A stretch of 64,000 nt of DNA from Isoetes taiwanensis. Its lineage: Eukaryota > Streptophyta > Lycopodiopsida > Isoetales > Isoetaceae. The stretch spans positions 19,772 through 83,771 of the forward strand of contig JAJEKV010000827.1 of the NCBI GenBank assembly GCA_021234155.1. Reading direction: 5' to 3'. This document shows, in pieces, positions 34,846-46,544 of the stretch. Both the position numbers and the translations under genes were made by a program. The notes under the pieces were generated by a model. It had not been told where the DNA came from and did not search any database. It saw nothing but the letters and a program-made list of their open reading frames with translations. The number at the start of each line of letters is the position of its first letter. Position 1 is the stretch's first letter.

Positions 34846-35337
34846 TGATATAAGATCTGTTTTGATTATGCCACCAATGCATAAAAAAGAGGTGGATTTG
34901 TTTGAGATGTTTAGAATCTTGGACAAGCGAAGATCGCATCGAAAGTGTGTCACGGCTTCCTACATTTGCTCCGATTCTTTGGCATGTTTTAGGGTTTATC
35001 TCTTACGTTTTATCTGTTCTTCCTCTGTTTATCGTTCTTTGGCGAATCACCTTTTACTTGAAGCTCCGCTGCTCAAACTGCTTGCTAACGCTTTGGGGGC
35101 CTCGATGTTGTTTAACTGCTTGCGGATGTCTGTTACATGACCTACTCACCCATCAAAATGGGGCAAAAGGTGGATCGTGATACATAGCCGGTTAGGGTTT
35201 ATGTGCCAAGTTTTTTTCTGCTTGGCGCCCCATGTATTGGATTGAAGGCGGCGATGGGCACCATATATTTGGGGTAGGAAACAACAAGGCATGTAAGTAG
35301 AGAAAATCCTTAATGTCGATGTGTCGACCCCACTCTC

Positions 35338-35532
35338 TTGATTGATAATTATAAGTGGGAGCTACGTTCGAATATGGCGAGCTTTTGTATATTGACATCT
35401 ACACCAAATTTGCATACATTTGGGCCCGATATTCAACCACCAAATTATTCATTAAGAAAATGGGCGCTAAGGAGTTGGATTAAGGTAAGGCAAAATGAGT
35501 ACAAAAGGAATAAAAAGCGAGGCGGTCGGTAG
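35338..35532 (+). pseudogene. Short conserved reading in left arm
   Basis: Reads PNLHTFGPDIQPPN followed by SLRKWALRS; the right arm has PNLHTFGDHIQPPN and SLRK on its opposite strand at 47586-47864. Similar peptide in both copies suggests a past exon of the duplicated unit. Function unknown. Confidence 0.35.
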
Positions 35533-36590
35533 TAAATCTAATCCAAGGATGGTAGAATGGGATCGTCGAGGAAAGAGGCGGGCTATCGTTTTGATGGCGA
35601 TTACATCGAGTTTTAAGTCGTAAAAAAATTGTAACCTCGCAACCCCAAAGCAGGGAAAAAAACTTTTTTTAATAAAAAATAGCAAGTCAAAAATACGTTT
35701 AAAATGACATCACATTTTACATTCGGTTGTTAATAACATTTTTTAAGTCATATATACAAAGATACATAGCTTGTACTAATCATGCTCTGCCTCACAAATG
35801 TGGTCTCATGTCAAATCTTGGTTCCTTTCCAAAACCCTATTGCTTCAATTGTGACCTCTGCCTAAATTATGCCATTGGTGTTAATGTTGAAGGTCCCATT
35901 TGATCATCACCCATTGGACTAAGAATATCAATGGTAAAATCAATGCATGAAATTTATTGAAAAACTAAAGTGATGTGCTAAACATCAATGCACTTAGTTA
36001 TCAACAATCATGATGTTGGTCTTGGCATTGAATTTTGCTCATAAAGTTCAAATAACAAAAGTCGTCAAGGCACTAGGAATGACATCAATGCCTTATTTTA
36101 TTGTTTTGGGTGTTAATGTAAATTCTACAACTTCGCATCATTGAGAGGTCAAATTTGATATATATCACGTTTGAAACATTTCCATACATTTAGCGAGCAA
36201 ATAATCGTGTTGGACAATATTGCATGACGGACCATCTCCATGATGCATATCATAAATTTGTTCTTACCATATGGAAGCTATTGGGTTAATGGGTTCATGT
36301 TTTATTCATATGCATTTTGAATAACCATTTTGCATAGATATATTGGCAACTCAGAGGTTAAATTCCCCATGCTCAAACCCAGTTCAATTTTTGTATGTTG
36401 AACTTAGATTCTTTTGATTTAATGCAAAACATCTAAAGTAACAAGTCGTTATGGTCAATATTCTTCTATCGTGCGAACCCTTTGAACACAAGGCAACAAA
36501 ATGCAAGTTCAAATTGCATGATCTAGCATGTATAGGCGAGTTGAGGAAGAAGCGTTAGCGGCCGGCCGCCCTTATGATAAGTTTCTTGTA

Positions 36591-37190
36591 ATGGTAATCA
36601 TTAATGTGTTTTTGTGTTTGTAATGTTAAATATCACGATGATGCAATCTTAGTGACTTATAATGTGATGCTATAGCTTTATTAATTTTTTACGATGAATT
36701 AAATGTTAATATCAAAGGCGGTATGAATACAATTATTGATACAAGAACATTACTCGTGATGTAGAAGCAAGTAACATTGTGTACTATAAGTGGTACAATA
36801 AGTAATAAAAGATAAGATAGGTTGTACAAATGTTGCATCTTCATTCAATTTTTAATATTAACACTCTAAAATCACTATATGAACTGACATTATCAAACCA
36901 TATATAATGATACATCAAATTTCGAATTTTTAGTTTTCGATAGCTATTTTTTAAGGTTCGCCTCACGCTTGAGGCCGACACGTATGAATATTTTGGGTGT
37001 CGATTTTCTTGGCCCGCAAGCAATGAGCGCTATGGCGCTTCTTTCTTTTCTTCATAAGCGTCGCCCTCTTGCCTATATGGTTAATTGCTTCTTCATGGGC
37101 TTTTAGAGCTCTTATGGCGTCCTCAAAGGCTCGTGATGCGCTTCTTTGGCACTTCCAGTAGCGGAGTAATCTGCATTTACAGTTCTTTTC
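36591..37190. other. AT-rich stretch without recognised gene
   Basis: Nothing firm. The minus strand is open at 36963-37262 (Arg/Lys-rich, with EDAIRALKAHEEAINHIGKR), but no family fits. Confidence 0.3.
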
Positions 37191-37379
37191 TTCAAATTTC
37201 GATCTCTCTAGAGACCCATGTACCTGTTTTGAGCATGCATTGTTTGCTCTAAATGTACGCACTCAACTAGCAGTTTCACCGAAGAAGGTCGGTTACATCA
37301 GAGATTTCATTGAGGTATGTTTCTTCAATATTTGAGCTATCAATTGATGGTTGTGTTCTTGACTAGATATTCAAATAAT

Positions 37380-37640
37380 TTTCAAGGCGGGTGCATCATA
37401 CGCTTGTGAATCGGAGATGTCTGAGAAACTTCGGATATTGGAGCCTATTTACGGAGGAGTTGAGCGAGGCAAAATTCTTTAAGCGGTTAGATGACCAATT
37501 GATAAAATCAACAAATTTTACAGGAGCAAAGAGGTTGAGTTCCTCCAGCGGGGTGATCATTAATGAGACAAGTGAAAATGCTTGTTGAAGCAAAAGCTGG
37601 CGAGATATATCCCATTGCCATCGTGCTCGATCCACAAGTT
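37380..37640 (+). pseudogene. SPX-domain fragment of PHO1 type
   Basis: Two frames interleave: AKFFKRLDDQL in one, then KFYRSKEVEFLQRGD (37513-37557) in another, followed by QVKMLVEAKAGE. Together they match the SPX helix pair typical of PHO1 phosphate exporters, in which FF..LD.ELNKVN leads to FYR.KE.EFL.RG. A possible acceptor (TTTTCAAG) precedes it near 37386, and a GTATGT donor with an upstream exon is at about 37316. No EXS transmembrane part is found nearby, so only a fragment remains. Confidence 0.5.
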
Positions 37641-37649
37641 CTTGTGGTT

Positions 37650-38560
37650 GGTTGGACGATGAGATCGGCAATAATCAAATTGAGTTCAAGTTTTTCTTAT
37701 GAATTTTTGTTTTGTTTGACTCTTCTAGGCTTATCATATGCGTTTTGCATTATGACACCTGGCACCCTTTCGTTCATGGTGCGAGGAGTATCTTGCTTTA
37801 AAACTTCTTTGCCGATCACCATCTTGCACAATAATGGAGAGGAGAATTCAAAAAATAGCATAGCGCACAACATGCAAGAATTTTGTGATTCTAATAACAA
37901 CATTGCATCTGCGGTGGTCTGAGGAGATAAAAGCCAAGGCAATGCGGGGTTGATCATGACTAACATAGACATCCTTCCCACCCGACTTTTCAATGAACCT
38001 TTCAAGTAGGACATTATATGGCATTGATGGCCAACTATCAAAAAGGAAGGTCGATTATCTTTGAAAAAATGCTTCGATCGGCATTTATTGAATTTCTGAA
38101 GTGGACTTGGGTTGCTTAGGACATCTGGGGTTTGTTTCTTACTTATTAGATAGACTTGTTGAATCTTATTTGTATTATATTCTAGTATGGCTTAAATGCT
38201 TGGGAATATGGTCGAATATCGAAGAATTGTGGCAGTGCCGATAAGCACATGAAACATTATGTGTAGTTAACTTAAGGGGCTTACCTGAGACAACATACAT
38301 TGACTCCTCAAAGGAAGAACATAAGTTCTCTTTTTTTGAGTTCTCTTTTGTTTATCCTACTTAATGTTCCCAAGCTTGTCTTTGTTTATCTTAGACTACT
38401 TCATTTGTTGTCATCTATATATTTGCATGGTATTTTCCCTATATGAAGGTAATTTTGCTATGGAATATCAAAGGAGTTTATCTTTGTATGAGCGACATGG
38501 TAAAGGGCCGGGCAATTGTTCTTTACACTATACACATAATGTCTAAGTAAATGATGCTTT
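37650..38560. other. Stretch without recognised gene
   Basis: AT-rich, no motif. It may include introns or lost exons of the SPX fragment. Confidence 0.25.
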
Positions 38561-38739
38561 TCGTTTCTTTTTTAATATTACCTGACTCTTTGAACATGGT
38601 TGCATTGAGCAAACTTTTTGGGTTACTACCGATTGGGTGAGGCTTTCCGACCGCGTGTGAATATTTGGAATCATTTTTTACATCTTTTGGACCTTTTTTT
38701 GGGATGCCATCCTTTTGCTCTAGCTTATGTTGGCTAGAA

Positions 38740-39002
38740 GGAATGGTATTTCTTGGCCAAGGGATCGGAAGTACCATAAATGATGCTCGCCCAAATTGTC
38801 TTTGCGGCGTCCAATTTTGGAAAGCTTCGAGCGGATAAGCCCATATATGAAAAGGGTTACGGTGCAAAAGTGGGTGTTAAAAGAAGGCTCTGGTTTTTAT
38901 TCTGAAGGAAAAGCCACGGGGAAGAACATCAAGACTAATTGGATTATGCATGAATATCGCCTCGCTAAAACCTATCGAAAGGCCCACAATCCTCTGTTTT
39001 GA
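38740..39002 (+). pseudogene. NAC transcription-factor domain fragment
   Basis: Pieces in shifting frames follow the NAC order: EWYF with RDRKY remains near 38740-38780, VQFWKAS near 38810 (usual YWKATG), DKPIYEKG near 38840, GVKK/ALVFY near 38875-38905, and in-frame GKATGKNIKTNWIMHEYRLA (38918-38966). The last block is the conserved DNA-binding subdomain. A stop follows shortly. The N-terminal LPPGFRF block is not visible. Likely a captured or decayed copy. Confidence 0.65.
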
Positions 39003-39009
39003 GAAATCC

Positions 39010-41030
39010 TTTGTCTCGGGGTAAGTTCATGCTCACTGTTATGCTTCAAATTTGAAGAAATTGAGTTTTTTTCTAGTTGGGTAGTTGAGAAATCTCACTA
39101 TTTCAATTTGGAAGTTTAAATAGAAATTTTTGTTTGTGTATAGATAATCTTTGAAGATTTGCATTGTTAAGTTTCTTACGTGTCATGCACACATGTTGGA
39201 ATAATGTTAATCTGTTGAAAAAAAGATGCAAACATGCATATGCAACATAAGCACAAAAATATCGGTAACATACATCAACATGCAACATACATCCAACACG
39301 ATACAAGCAAAACAAGAAAAGGTTCTCATGAAAAGAATAAAACTAAATTGAAAACAATGTGTACTTCTTCTAAACCCTTGAGAATAAGGAAGATGCAAAA
39401 CATGGGGCCGACATGACAAAGATAGAAATGATATTGAAAAAGATGATCTGCCTCATTGAATAAGCCCTTAAGAAACATCGATCAGCGATTGGTTGGAATT
39501 ACCCTAATCGATGATTTGAGATCGTGATTAAAAAGACATTATAATAGCATTTTTTTTAGATCTATTAGAATGCCAATAATCATGCAACCATGTCCTTTTA
39601 AGATCTTCTAAAACACACGAAACTCTAGAGGGTGAATCTAGCATTTTGAATCCAGTTGTTTGATTTTAAGAGCATCATGGTTTGAGATCTAGTTGGAGAT
39701 GTTTTCCACCCAGTTCCAAGTTGACACAAATCCCCATAGTGCAATTTGAAAAAGAGAAATGTTGCTGGCGACCTTAATTACTGCGATAAATTTCTTTGCT
39801 TCTTTAGAAATATCTTGTGTAAATGGCATCCAGTTAGTTGCGGTCCATCGGTTTGGCACCAACAAAGTCCTCATTTACCAAAGGAATACTGCGCCTATTC
39901 TACACAAAATACTCATCTACCAGCGGAATACTTGCCTATCTATGCAGAGTGAGTAGGGAAGAAATATTCGGCGGCCTTGGCGCGCAATAAATTCTTGTAT
40001 TTAGTAAAACTAATGGGACAATATTTGACAACATTGATGATAGTAATAATAACATCTATTATGGCATATACTATGGCCACACAATCATTGATGGAATTTG
40101 TACAATAAAGGTGACAATATATTTGATCTAATATCACGCTTTTATAATGTCACTAGTGAAGCGTTGACACTAATACTAATGTTATATGTGTAACAACTCT
40201 TGAGACTATATTTAATGCTAATAACATCACCTATAACATCATTAGTGAGGCGACACTATCTTGATCTTATATATATGTATTTGGTGATGCTATAATTGGT
40301 CTTAATAGCAACATCTATAGTGTCATCATGAAATTCTTTTGACACTATTGGTGGCACAAAGAGTGAAGTTATAGGTGACATAACATGCACGCTTTAGCAT
40401 GTTTCACGTAAAAAATGTCGCCCGAATAAGGTCATGTGTGTACAATTTTAATGTTATGGTGGCATTTTGATGACACTAATTGATCTCTTTCTCTTGTAGT
40501 TTTTTTTGGCATTTGGGTGATCTAATAGATTGCAGGAATGGAAAGGCTTGAATTGAAGGAATAAATCACAGTCAATTTAAACCCAAAACATTCATGATCC
40601 TTATTTCATCCCAAATTGTGGGGGCCGGATTTTCAAAATCACGGGCTTTAATATCAAAATTCTTTTTCAATTGCAATTGCGGAGGATGTACGAAACATTC
40701 GGTGAGGTTGTAATTGAATTGGTGGGTTGTAATTGAGCTGCTATTTTGGCGAAGCCCCACCTTTTTGGCGGCGATAATTATTGAAGTGTATACGATGGGT
40801 CGTTGAGGCTAGCATGTAGCTAGACTCGAGCTTCGTGACCATGGGTTCCTTGATACTCGAAATAATAGTCGTTGCATGGTAGTAGGAGCTTGCTGGTGTG
40901 CATCGGCATTAAGTCACGTGGCGGGGGCGAGCACTGCATGTTTAGGCGGCCACAGGCCTAGCCTGCTGGGCCTTGGGTGGGGGCTAGGTGGGTGGCGAGG
41001 GGGAATTTTTGTAAAACTGGTAATTTTTCT
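39010..41030. other. AT-rich stretch without recognised gene
   Basis: Short imperfect repeats of GTGACACTA/TAGTGTC type near 40140-40400. Otherwise nothing. Confidence 0.3.
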
Positions 41031-41040
41031 TGGTATTTCT

Positions 41041-41062
41041 AGAGAGAGAGAGAGAGAGAGAG
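41041..41062. repeat. (GA)n microsatellite
   Basis: Eleven GA units in a row. Confidence 0.95.
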
Positions 41063-41609
41063 ATGTATTTTTTCTAGAGGGAATCACATGCTGCTGTATA
41101 TTTCTTAAGAACGTCGGCCAAAAATTTTCTTGAACCAGGGCCATGACTAAATAGGTGATTTTGAGTTGAGTGCAGGCAGTCTCACTATATATATTGGATG
41201 CCAAGTGGTTGACCACTCTTGAATCGGTGGCTTTGGCTTGCGTGCAAGTCTCACTGTAACAAGAGCCGGTTGTGTGGTGTGTGTGCGCCCCATGGTACCT
41301 AAAACTTTGACTTATTGATGGGAAAAAATAGGAAAAAAAAAATTAACCTACTCGTGCAAAAGAAATTGACCTATCGGGGCATTGGGCAGATGTCAACGTC
41401 GAGGGGAGCTTTCCACGTGAAGATGGAAAAGGACCTGTACGAACTTAGCCTAAGGTAATTGCATACATTAGAAATGATAAGGAGGGGCGAAAATCCCATT
41501 GGAAAAATAGATGGGAGATGGGCCATAAAAAAAAATATTCTGGGAAAATGGGCCAACTGTGGTCCGGCAGGCAAGAAAAGGGTATGGCCCTAATTATTGC
41601 CTCCTTAAT

Positions 41610-42056
41610 GCTTAATTATGGTACAGCTGGCATCTTTAGACCAAGCCGGCGCCTTGCCTCCTGTCCCTAACCTGTTGCGCAGGAAATATTTCCGTCTCTG
41701 CGATACCAACGGACCCGATTGGTTGCAGAACCATGCCAGGCTTTGCCGGCCGTTGGATCGTCCTCAGAGTTACAGGAGTTTTTCTCGAAGCGTGCAGAAG
41801 CTGCTATGGAAAGGTCCGTCGTCCTTCTAATGAATCCGTTTCGCTGTTATTTCTCTCTCTTCAGCCGCAGTTCTTCTTACCAGAAATACCGATTATTTTT
41901 TCTTGCCGTTAGGACAGGCCAACTAAATCCATCTCACCTCTCTAGCATAAATACCCTGACTCGCAAATCTGCATATTGGGTTCCAATTTTTTTGTCTCTT
42001 CTCACTTTCATTTAGCCTTGGATCCTCGCCGGATTGGCTATGGGCTGGTACAATGG
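41610..42056 (+). promoter_or_regulatory. Probable 5' region of the CYP710A-type gene
   Basis: GC content rises at 41620-41830. A pyrimidine-rich tract ending TTTCATTTAG at about 42015 could be the acceptor of a leader intron, with AAAG/GTCCGT near 41812 as a possible donor. A short frame at 41618-41830 (VPNLLRRKYFRLCDTNG) is open but unrecognised. No promoter element is certain. Confidence 0.3.
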
Positions 42057-43500
42057 ATGCGGCAATTAGATTGGAAAACAGTCTTTGGAATTGGGTTGGG
42101 ATTGATTCTTGCTTTGGAGCAGCTGGGGTATAGAAAAAGGGGAGTAATCTGCCTGGACCGGCTTTTGTGCTCCCATTTTTTTGGGCAGCGTTCTTCAGAT
42201 GATAAATAATCCGACCAAGTATTGGGCTGCTCAAGCTTTGGCAGCAAGGCAGGGTGGAAGAGGTCTGTCATGGAACGTACTACTTGGAAGGTTTGTAGTG
42301 TTTGTTCGTGATTCAGAAGTTTCTCAGAAGATTTTTGCAAATGTGAAGCCGGATGTGTTCCATCTTGTGGGCCATCCATTTTGGGAAAAGCTGTTTGGCG
42401 AAAAAAAATTTGATATTTATGTTTGGGGATGAACACAAGGAGATAAGAAGGGATTTGGCACCATTGTTTACTCTCAAAGCGTTGGGCGAGTACGTTCCGA
42501 TTCAAGAAAAACTATCCGGAAGCATATTGCAGAAATGGGTGGATCTTTCCCAGAAAGACAGGGCTGCAATGGAGCTGAGGCCGCTATGCCGAGACCTAAA
42601 TCTGGAGACGTCTCAAAATGTATTCGTCGGAGATAATCTTACCCCTCAAGCTCGAATGCAGTTCAACAAAGACTACACGGACTTCAATGTAGGTCTCCTT
42701 GCCCTTCCTGTTAATCTTCCTGGTTTCGCATTCTACAAAGCAAACAAAGCAGTAGAGCGCTTAATCCAAACTATGGCAGACTGTGCAAAACAGAGCAGGC
42801 TCCGGATTGAACAAGGCAAAAAACCCTCTTGCCTAGTTAATTTCTGGATGGTTGAAAATCTAACAAACCAGTCTATCAAGCATTACACAGACCAGGAAGT
42901 AGGGCAGCATATTTGCAGCTCAAGATCCATCTACTTCTTCTTTGGTTTGGGTTGGAGCTTTACTTGAATCACATCCCAAAGTTCTAGACCAAGTTAGAGA
43001 AGAACAGAGGCGCCTTCGGCCTGATCCTCAAGCTCCCATTACTCCTGACCACCTTAGACAGATACACAGAAATGGTTGTGAAGGAAATCCTAAGATTTAG
43101 ACCTCCTGCGCCTTTGGTTCCTCACATTGCAGGAGTAGATTTTGCACTTACAGACTTCTATACAGTTTCTAAAGGCACCATAGTCTTTCCTTCTGTGCTT
43201 GAATCATCTTTCCAAGGTTTCAAGGATCCATATTATTTTGATCCAGATAGATTTTCTGCTGAAAGACAAGAAGACCAGGTTCATAAGAGAATTGGCTTCT
43301 CTTTGGTGCTGGTCCTCACCAGTGCCCTGGTCAAGGTATGCTATCAATCACCTTATGATCTTTACTGCCCTTTTCTCTACTCTTACTACATGGACTAGAG
43401 CCCGCACGCGGATTGCGATGATCTGCAATATGTTCCCACCATTATTCCTAAAGATGGTTGTTTTGATCCACATCTCTGCTCGCAGCTAGTTGATGTTTGA
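42057..43500 (+). CDS. CYP710A: Sterol C-22 desaturase-type cytochrome P450 (CYP710A-like), with frameshifts
   Basis: CYP710A enzymes are ER-bound P450s that form the C-22 double bond of sterols (for example stigmasterol from sitosterol). From MRQLDWKTVFG: a membrane segment, NLPGPAF hinge (42146-42166), FANVKPDVFHLVGHPF, DEHKEIRRDLAPLFT (C-helix), CRDLNLETSQNVFVG, DYTDFNVGLLALPVNLPGF, I-helix FAAQDPSTSS (42914-42943), ExxR in KEILRFRPP (about 43084), PHIAG, FESSFQGF-like ESSFQGFKDPYYFDPDRF, and haem loop FGAGPHQCPG (43312-43341). It ends with VPTIIPKDGCF and a stop at 43500. Length about 480 codons, near the family norm; it is intronless, as usual. Five or more one-base shifts, several in A or T runs (near 42135, 42175, 42400), break the frame: pseudogene or sequence errors. 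Confidence 0.85.
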
Positions 43501-44400
43501 AGACAAAACAAAGCATTCTTGGCATCCTGATCATATATTTTTTATTGATTTGGTTCTTGTGCTCGGTATTTGCTTGGGTTTTGTTTGTGCATCTGCACCT
43601 TGTGGATATTTTTTCTCTTTCCCAGCGGCCGCATTGGGTCTATTATTCATTTGTTGGTGGTGAATGTTTACTACCACTGGTTTATATTCTAGTATGCAAG
43701 AGAAGATGTGTAAGAAGATTTCCAAAAAGATGGTCTTTTGGAATACTTGATAATGGTCTGTCTTCTTTGACCACTAGTTTCACATAAACCTCTATATTTG
43801 AAACTGTACAAAAGGTTTCATGTGCATCATATGCATGGATTTGCTTATTCAAGCTGTAATGCTATAAGTGGTAAAAACTTAAGTGAGAAGACTTGAAATA
43901 GTACTTCAAGGCAATTGCAACTAACTATATATGCTTTGTCCAGAACTTGTTGGCAATTACCTAGGCAAAATATATTGCTGGATCTCATTATCTCTCAGCA
44001 GTTACTGTTATACCCAGTTCAGGATGGATATGCCTGATATCAGCATTCTGTACTCAATGTTGTGAATAAACAATGGCCTGTTGTGCACTATTTGTAATGC
44101 TGGATTAGTAACCCAAATCTGGATGACATTGTTGTATGACATTGCTGTATGATGTAATGGCTTTTACCCAACAGAAGGCGACATGATTATGGGTCAGAGG
44201 TATCATATTCTTCTGTCCTGCCACTGTGTTATGTTCATGCTTTTGTGTAAGTTGCTTTGTTTAGTGGAACTGCCACCGTGCTGCCAGACTATATTTACAA
44301 GGGTTAACTTATGCCCTCAAAATATCAAAGTGGGAATGTGGGCCAACTTTTATGTTACATCTTGACTATTCACTGCACAACTCAGGGTAAGAATATGAAT
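43501..44400. other. 3' flank of the P450 gene
   Basis: T-rich; GTGAATAAAC near 44062 could serve as a polyadenylation signal. No further gene. Confidence 0.3.
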
Positions 44401-44429
44401 ATTATGGATATGCCTATTCGTTGGGTTCT

Positions 44430-44760
44430 AAAAAGTCTTTGAGGTCTTCTCATGGAGTTGCCAATGTCGCATAACGTAAAAATCTATCTACTATCTAATT
44501 TAGTACTAAAAAGTATTAATCTCCACATGAAATTTCTAAGGAAATTGATGCCTACAATGAAATTGATGCCTACAGGGTTGAAGTCTTTGGGGTCTTCTCA
44601 TGGATGTTTGCCAATGTGGCATTAAGGAAATTGATGCCTACAGGGTTGAAGTCTTTGGGGTCTTCTCATGGATGTTGCCAATGTGGCATGACGTGTCCCC
44701 ATCTACTATCTAATTTAGTTTGGTATTAATCTCCACATTTCAAGGAAATTGATGCCCAAC
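44430..44760. repeat. Tandem repeat, about 75-bp unit
   Basis: GGGTTGAAGTCTTTGGGGTC is followed by TTCTCATGGATG, TTGCCAATGTGGCAT and AAATTGATGCCTACA. Two close copies (about 44575 and 44642) and one diverged copy (about 44433). Confidence 0.85.
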
Positions 44761-44804
44761 GAAAGTGTCTAGGTTAATTGAACAAAGTTCAATGTTTTTA
44801 TAAT

Positions 44805-44975
44805 CACAAAAATTGGAGAAATTGACCATAGGTAGCCAACTATTAGCCGGGCTAACTTGAACAAATGGCTAAAGGGAGGACATATTTTTATGATCCCAAA
44901 AAATGGAGAAATTGACCCACATTACCCACATATTAGCCAAGCTAACTTGAACGAATGGCTACTAGGAGATAAATG
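44805..44975. repeat. Two-copy tandem repeat, about 80 bp
   Basis: Both copies contain ATGGAGAAATTGACC or TTGGAGAAATTGACC, then TATTAGCC, GCTAACTTGAAC and AATGGCTA. Confidence 0.8.
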
Positions 44976-45099
44976 GCCATTCAAACAAGGGTTGTACATG
45001 TATTAGGTGGCAAACCACAATATATATAAAATGGTTTGTCTTTCATGTATCTAAGAGTAGGAAGAATATTGTTCACAGTTAAGGAGATACTTGGTCTAG

Positions 45100-45300
45100 A
45101 TGTTTTCTGACAACAATTCTTGTAGCAACTGCCCTAAATGTCTCTCTGACACATGCATGTCCCAAAACTGTTAAATCGTGAACATCTGAGACTTCTGACT
45201 CTAAATGCTTAGTGACACGTTCATGTCCTAGGCTTGAACATCTGAAACTTCTGACTATAAATGCCTTAGCCACACGTTCATGTCCTAGGCTTGAACATTG
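45100..45300. repeat. Three-copy tandem repeat, about 60-70 bp
   Basis: Units share GAACATCTGA, ACTTCTGACT, TAAATGC and CACGTTCATGTCCTAGGC. Confidence 0.75.
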
Positions 45301-45815
45301 TGTTTTCCTTAGTTGGACAAAGCTCTTAGATGAGTTCTAGTATCACACTTTAAAATCACAACACCAAAGCTGGACCGTCGACATAGGATAATTTAAAAGC
45401 TAATTTAAGACCAACGCTATCTGTACAATCAAAAGGCAAGGGTTGTATCAGGGTGCATGTTGAGCAATCATAAGTGCAAGGTCAACATTGGCACAATATT
45501 AAAACACCACTGTGTGAAAAACTCACATAGGCTCAAATCTTAAAAGATCATTTATATTGCTTGAATTGCTAGTTATTTAATCATCATTGGACACAATAAG
45601 GTGTTTCTAATTTGTAAAAATTTTTTGTAGAATGACAGGTTCAATTTATAACTGCAGGTTTATATAGAATAAATATATATCTGCTATTAATAGTAACTTA
45701 TTAGTAATGTCATTTAAAAGAATGAAGAAGATGGTGGTGAGTGAAGGTAGAATTATAGTTAAGTTATTAATTGCTATTACATCACAACCATTAACATATT
45801 TTCCTTTTCTTTAAT

Positions 45816-45835
45816 CCCCCCCCCCCCACCCCCAA
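45816..45835. repeat. Poly-C tract
   Basis: A C run broken by a single A. It is followed within 15 bp by GGGGGC, so a local hairpin is possible. Confidence 0.9.
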
Positions 45836-45986
45836 AGCCCCAGTAAGCGGGGGCTTTAAACATGTACGTGTGGCAATACCTAGCAACCATTGCTAAAAAG
45901 CCGTACACATACCCTTTATACTTTCATGGTTTGCGCCATCCGATGCGCTGGTCAATCAATGGTTTGAACCAGCTGTTTGGATTCCT

Positions 45987-46037
45987 CATATGAATATGCA
46001 CCACCACGCGCGGCGCCGGGCGGTGCATATTCATATG
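45987..46037. repeat. GC-looped hairpin
   Basis: CATATGAATATGCACC and its exact complement flank a 19-base GC-rich loop. The GTGCATATTCA core resembles the inner arm of the long-inverted-repeat elements at 15.8 and 32.6 kb, so it may be a solo remnant. Confidence 0.7.
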
Positions 46038-46081
46038 ATCAACAAGAACGGCTCATCGACAACCGCAATTGACTCATAATG

Positions 46082-46540
46082 TCACAAAGGATCGGGCACT
46101 GCCATCATAATGCTGGTTGGGTTAGGGTATCTGCCATCCCCATCCTTGATGGATTTGGGTTGAAAAACCCGCCTTTTTTTTGGAAATGAGATTAAAGAAA
46201 GAAACATGGTAATCTTAATGATCAAAAAGGGGTTTTTTTTTTTTTTTGGGGAGTAAGACCTTTGGGCCCTAAAAGCAGCGTGCATTCATGGGACATCATA
46301 CAATATAAAAGAGTTCTAAACACTTGGATAAAAACACATAGTAAGCATAAATAACTTAATTTGCATGTAGAAAGGCAAAGGCAGGGAGAGGTGCGGGGAA
46401 GATATTCTATCAAATCTTCGAAGCATTGAAAACTATATAACACTCTAAGGGATTTCGTTGTCTTTAAATAGTTTAATGGGGTAGATGAGTTTGAATGGTT
46501 GATAAAGATCTGAAATTACAATGAAAATATAGATGTGGAC
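46082..46540. other. Stretch without recognised gene
   Basis: Contains poly-T/poly-A runs and short open frames without motifs. Confidence 0.3.
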
Positions 46541-46544
46541 ATCT

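Larger units (their letters stand above)
33676..36590 (+). repeat. Left arm of a 2.6-2.9 kb inverted duplication
   Basis: Aligns with the reverse complement of 46545-49137 over its length: TATCACTCATATCTAATT at the left border, GCAAACAAAATTTT and GGATTATCTTAATGGTAGA within, and CTAGCATGTATA then GATAAGTTT at the right border. Both copies stop at matching places, which suggests a defined unit. I see no terminal inverted repeats. It carries CCCH-finger coding remains. Confidence 0.8.
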
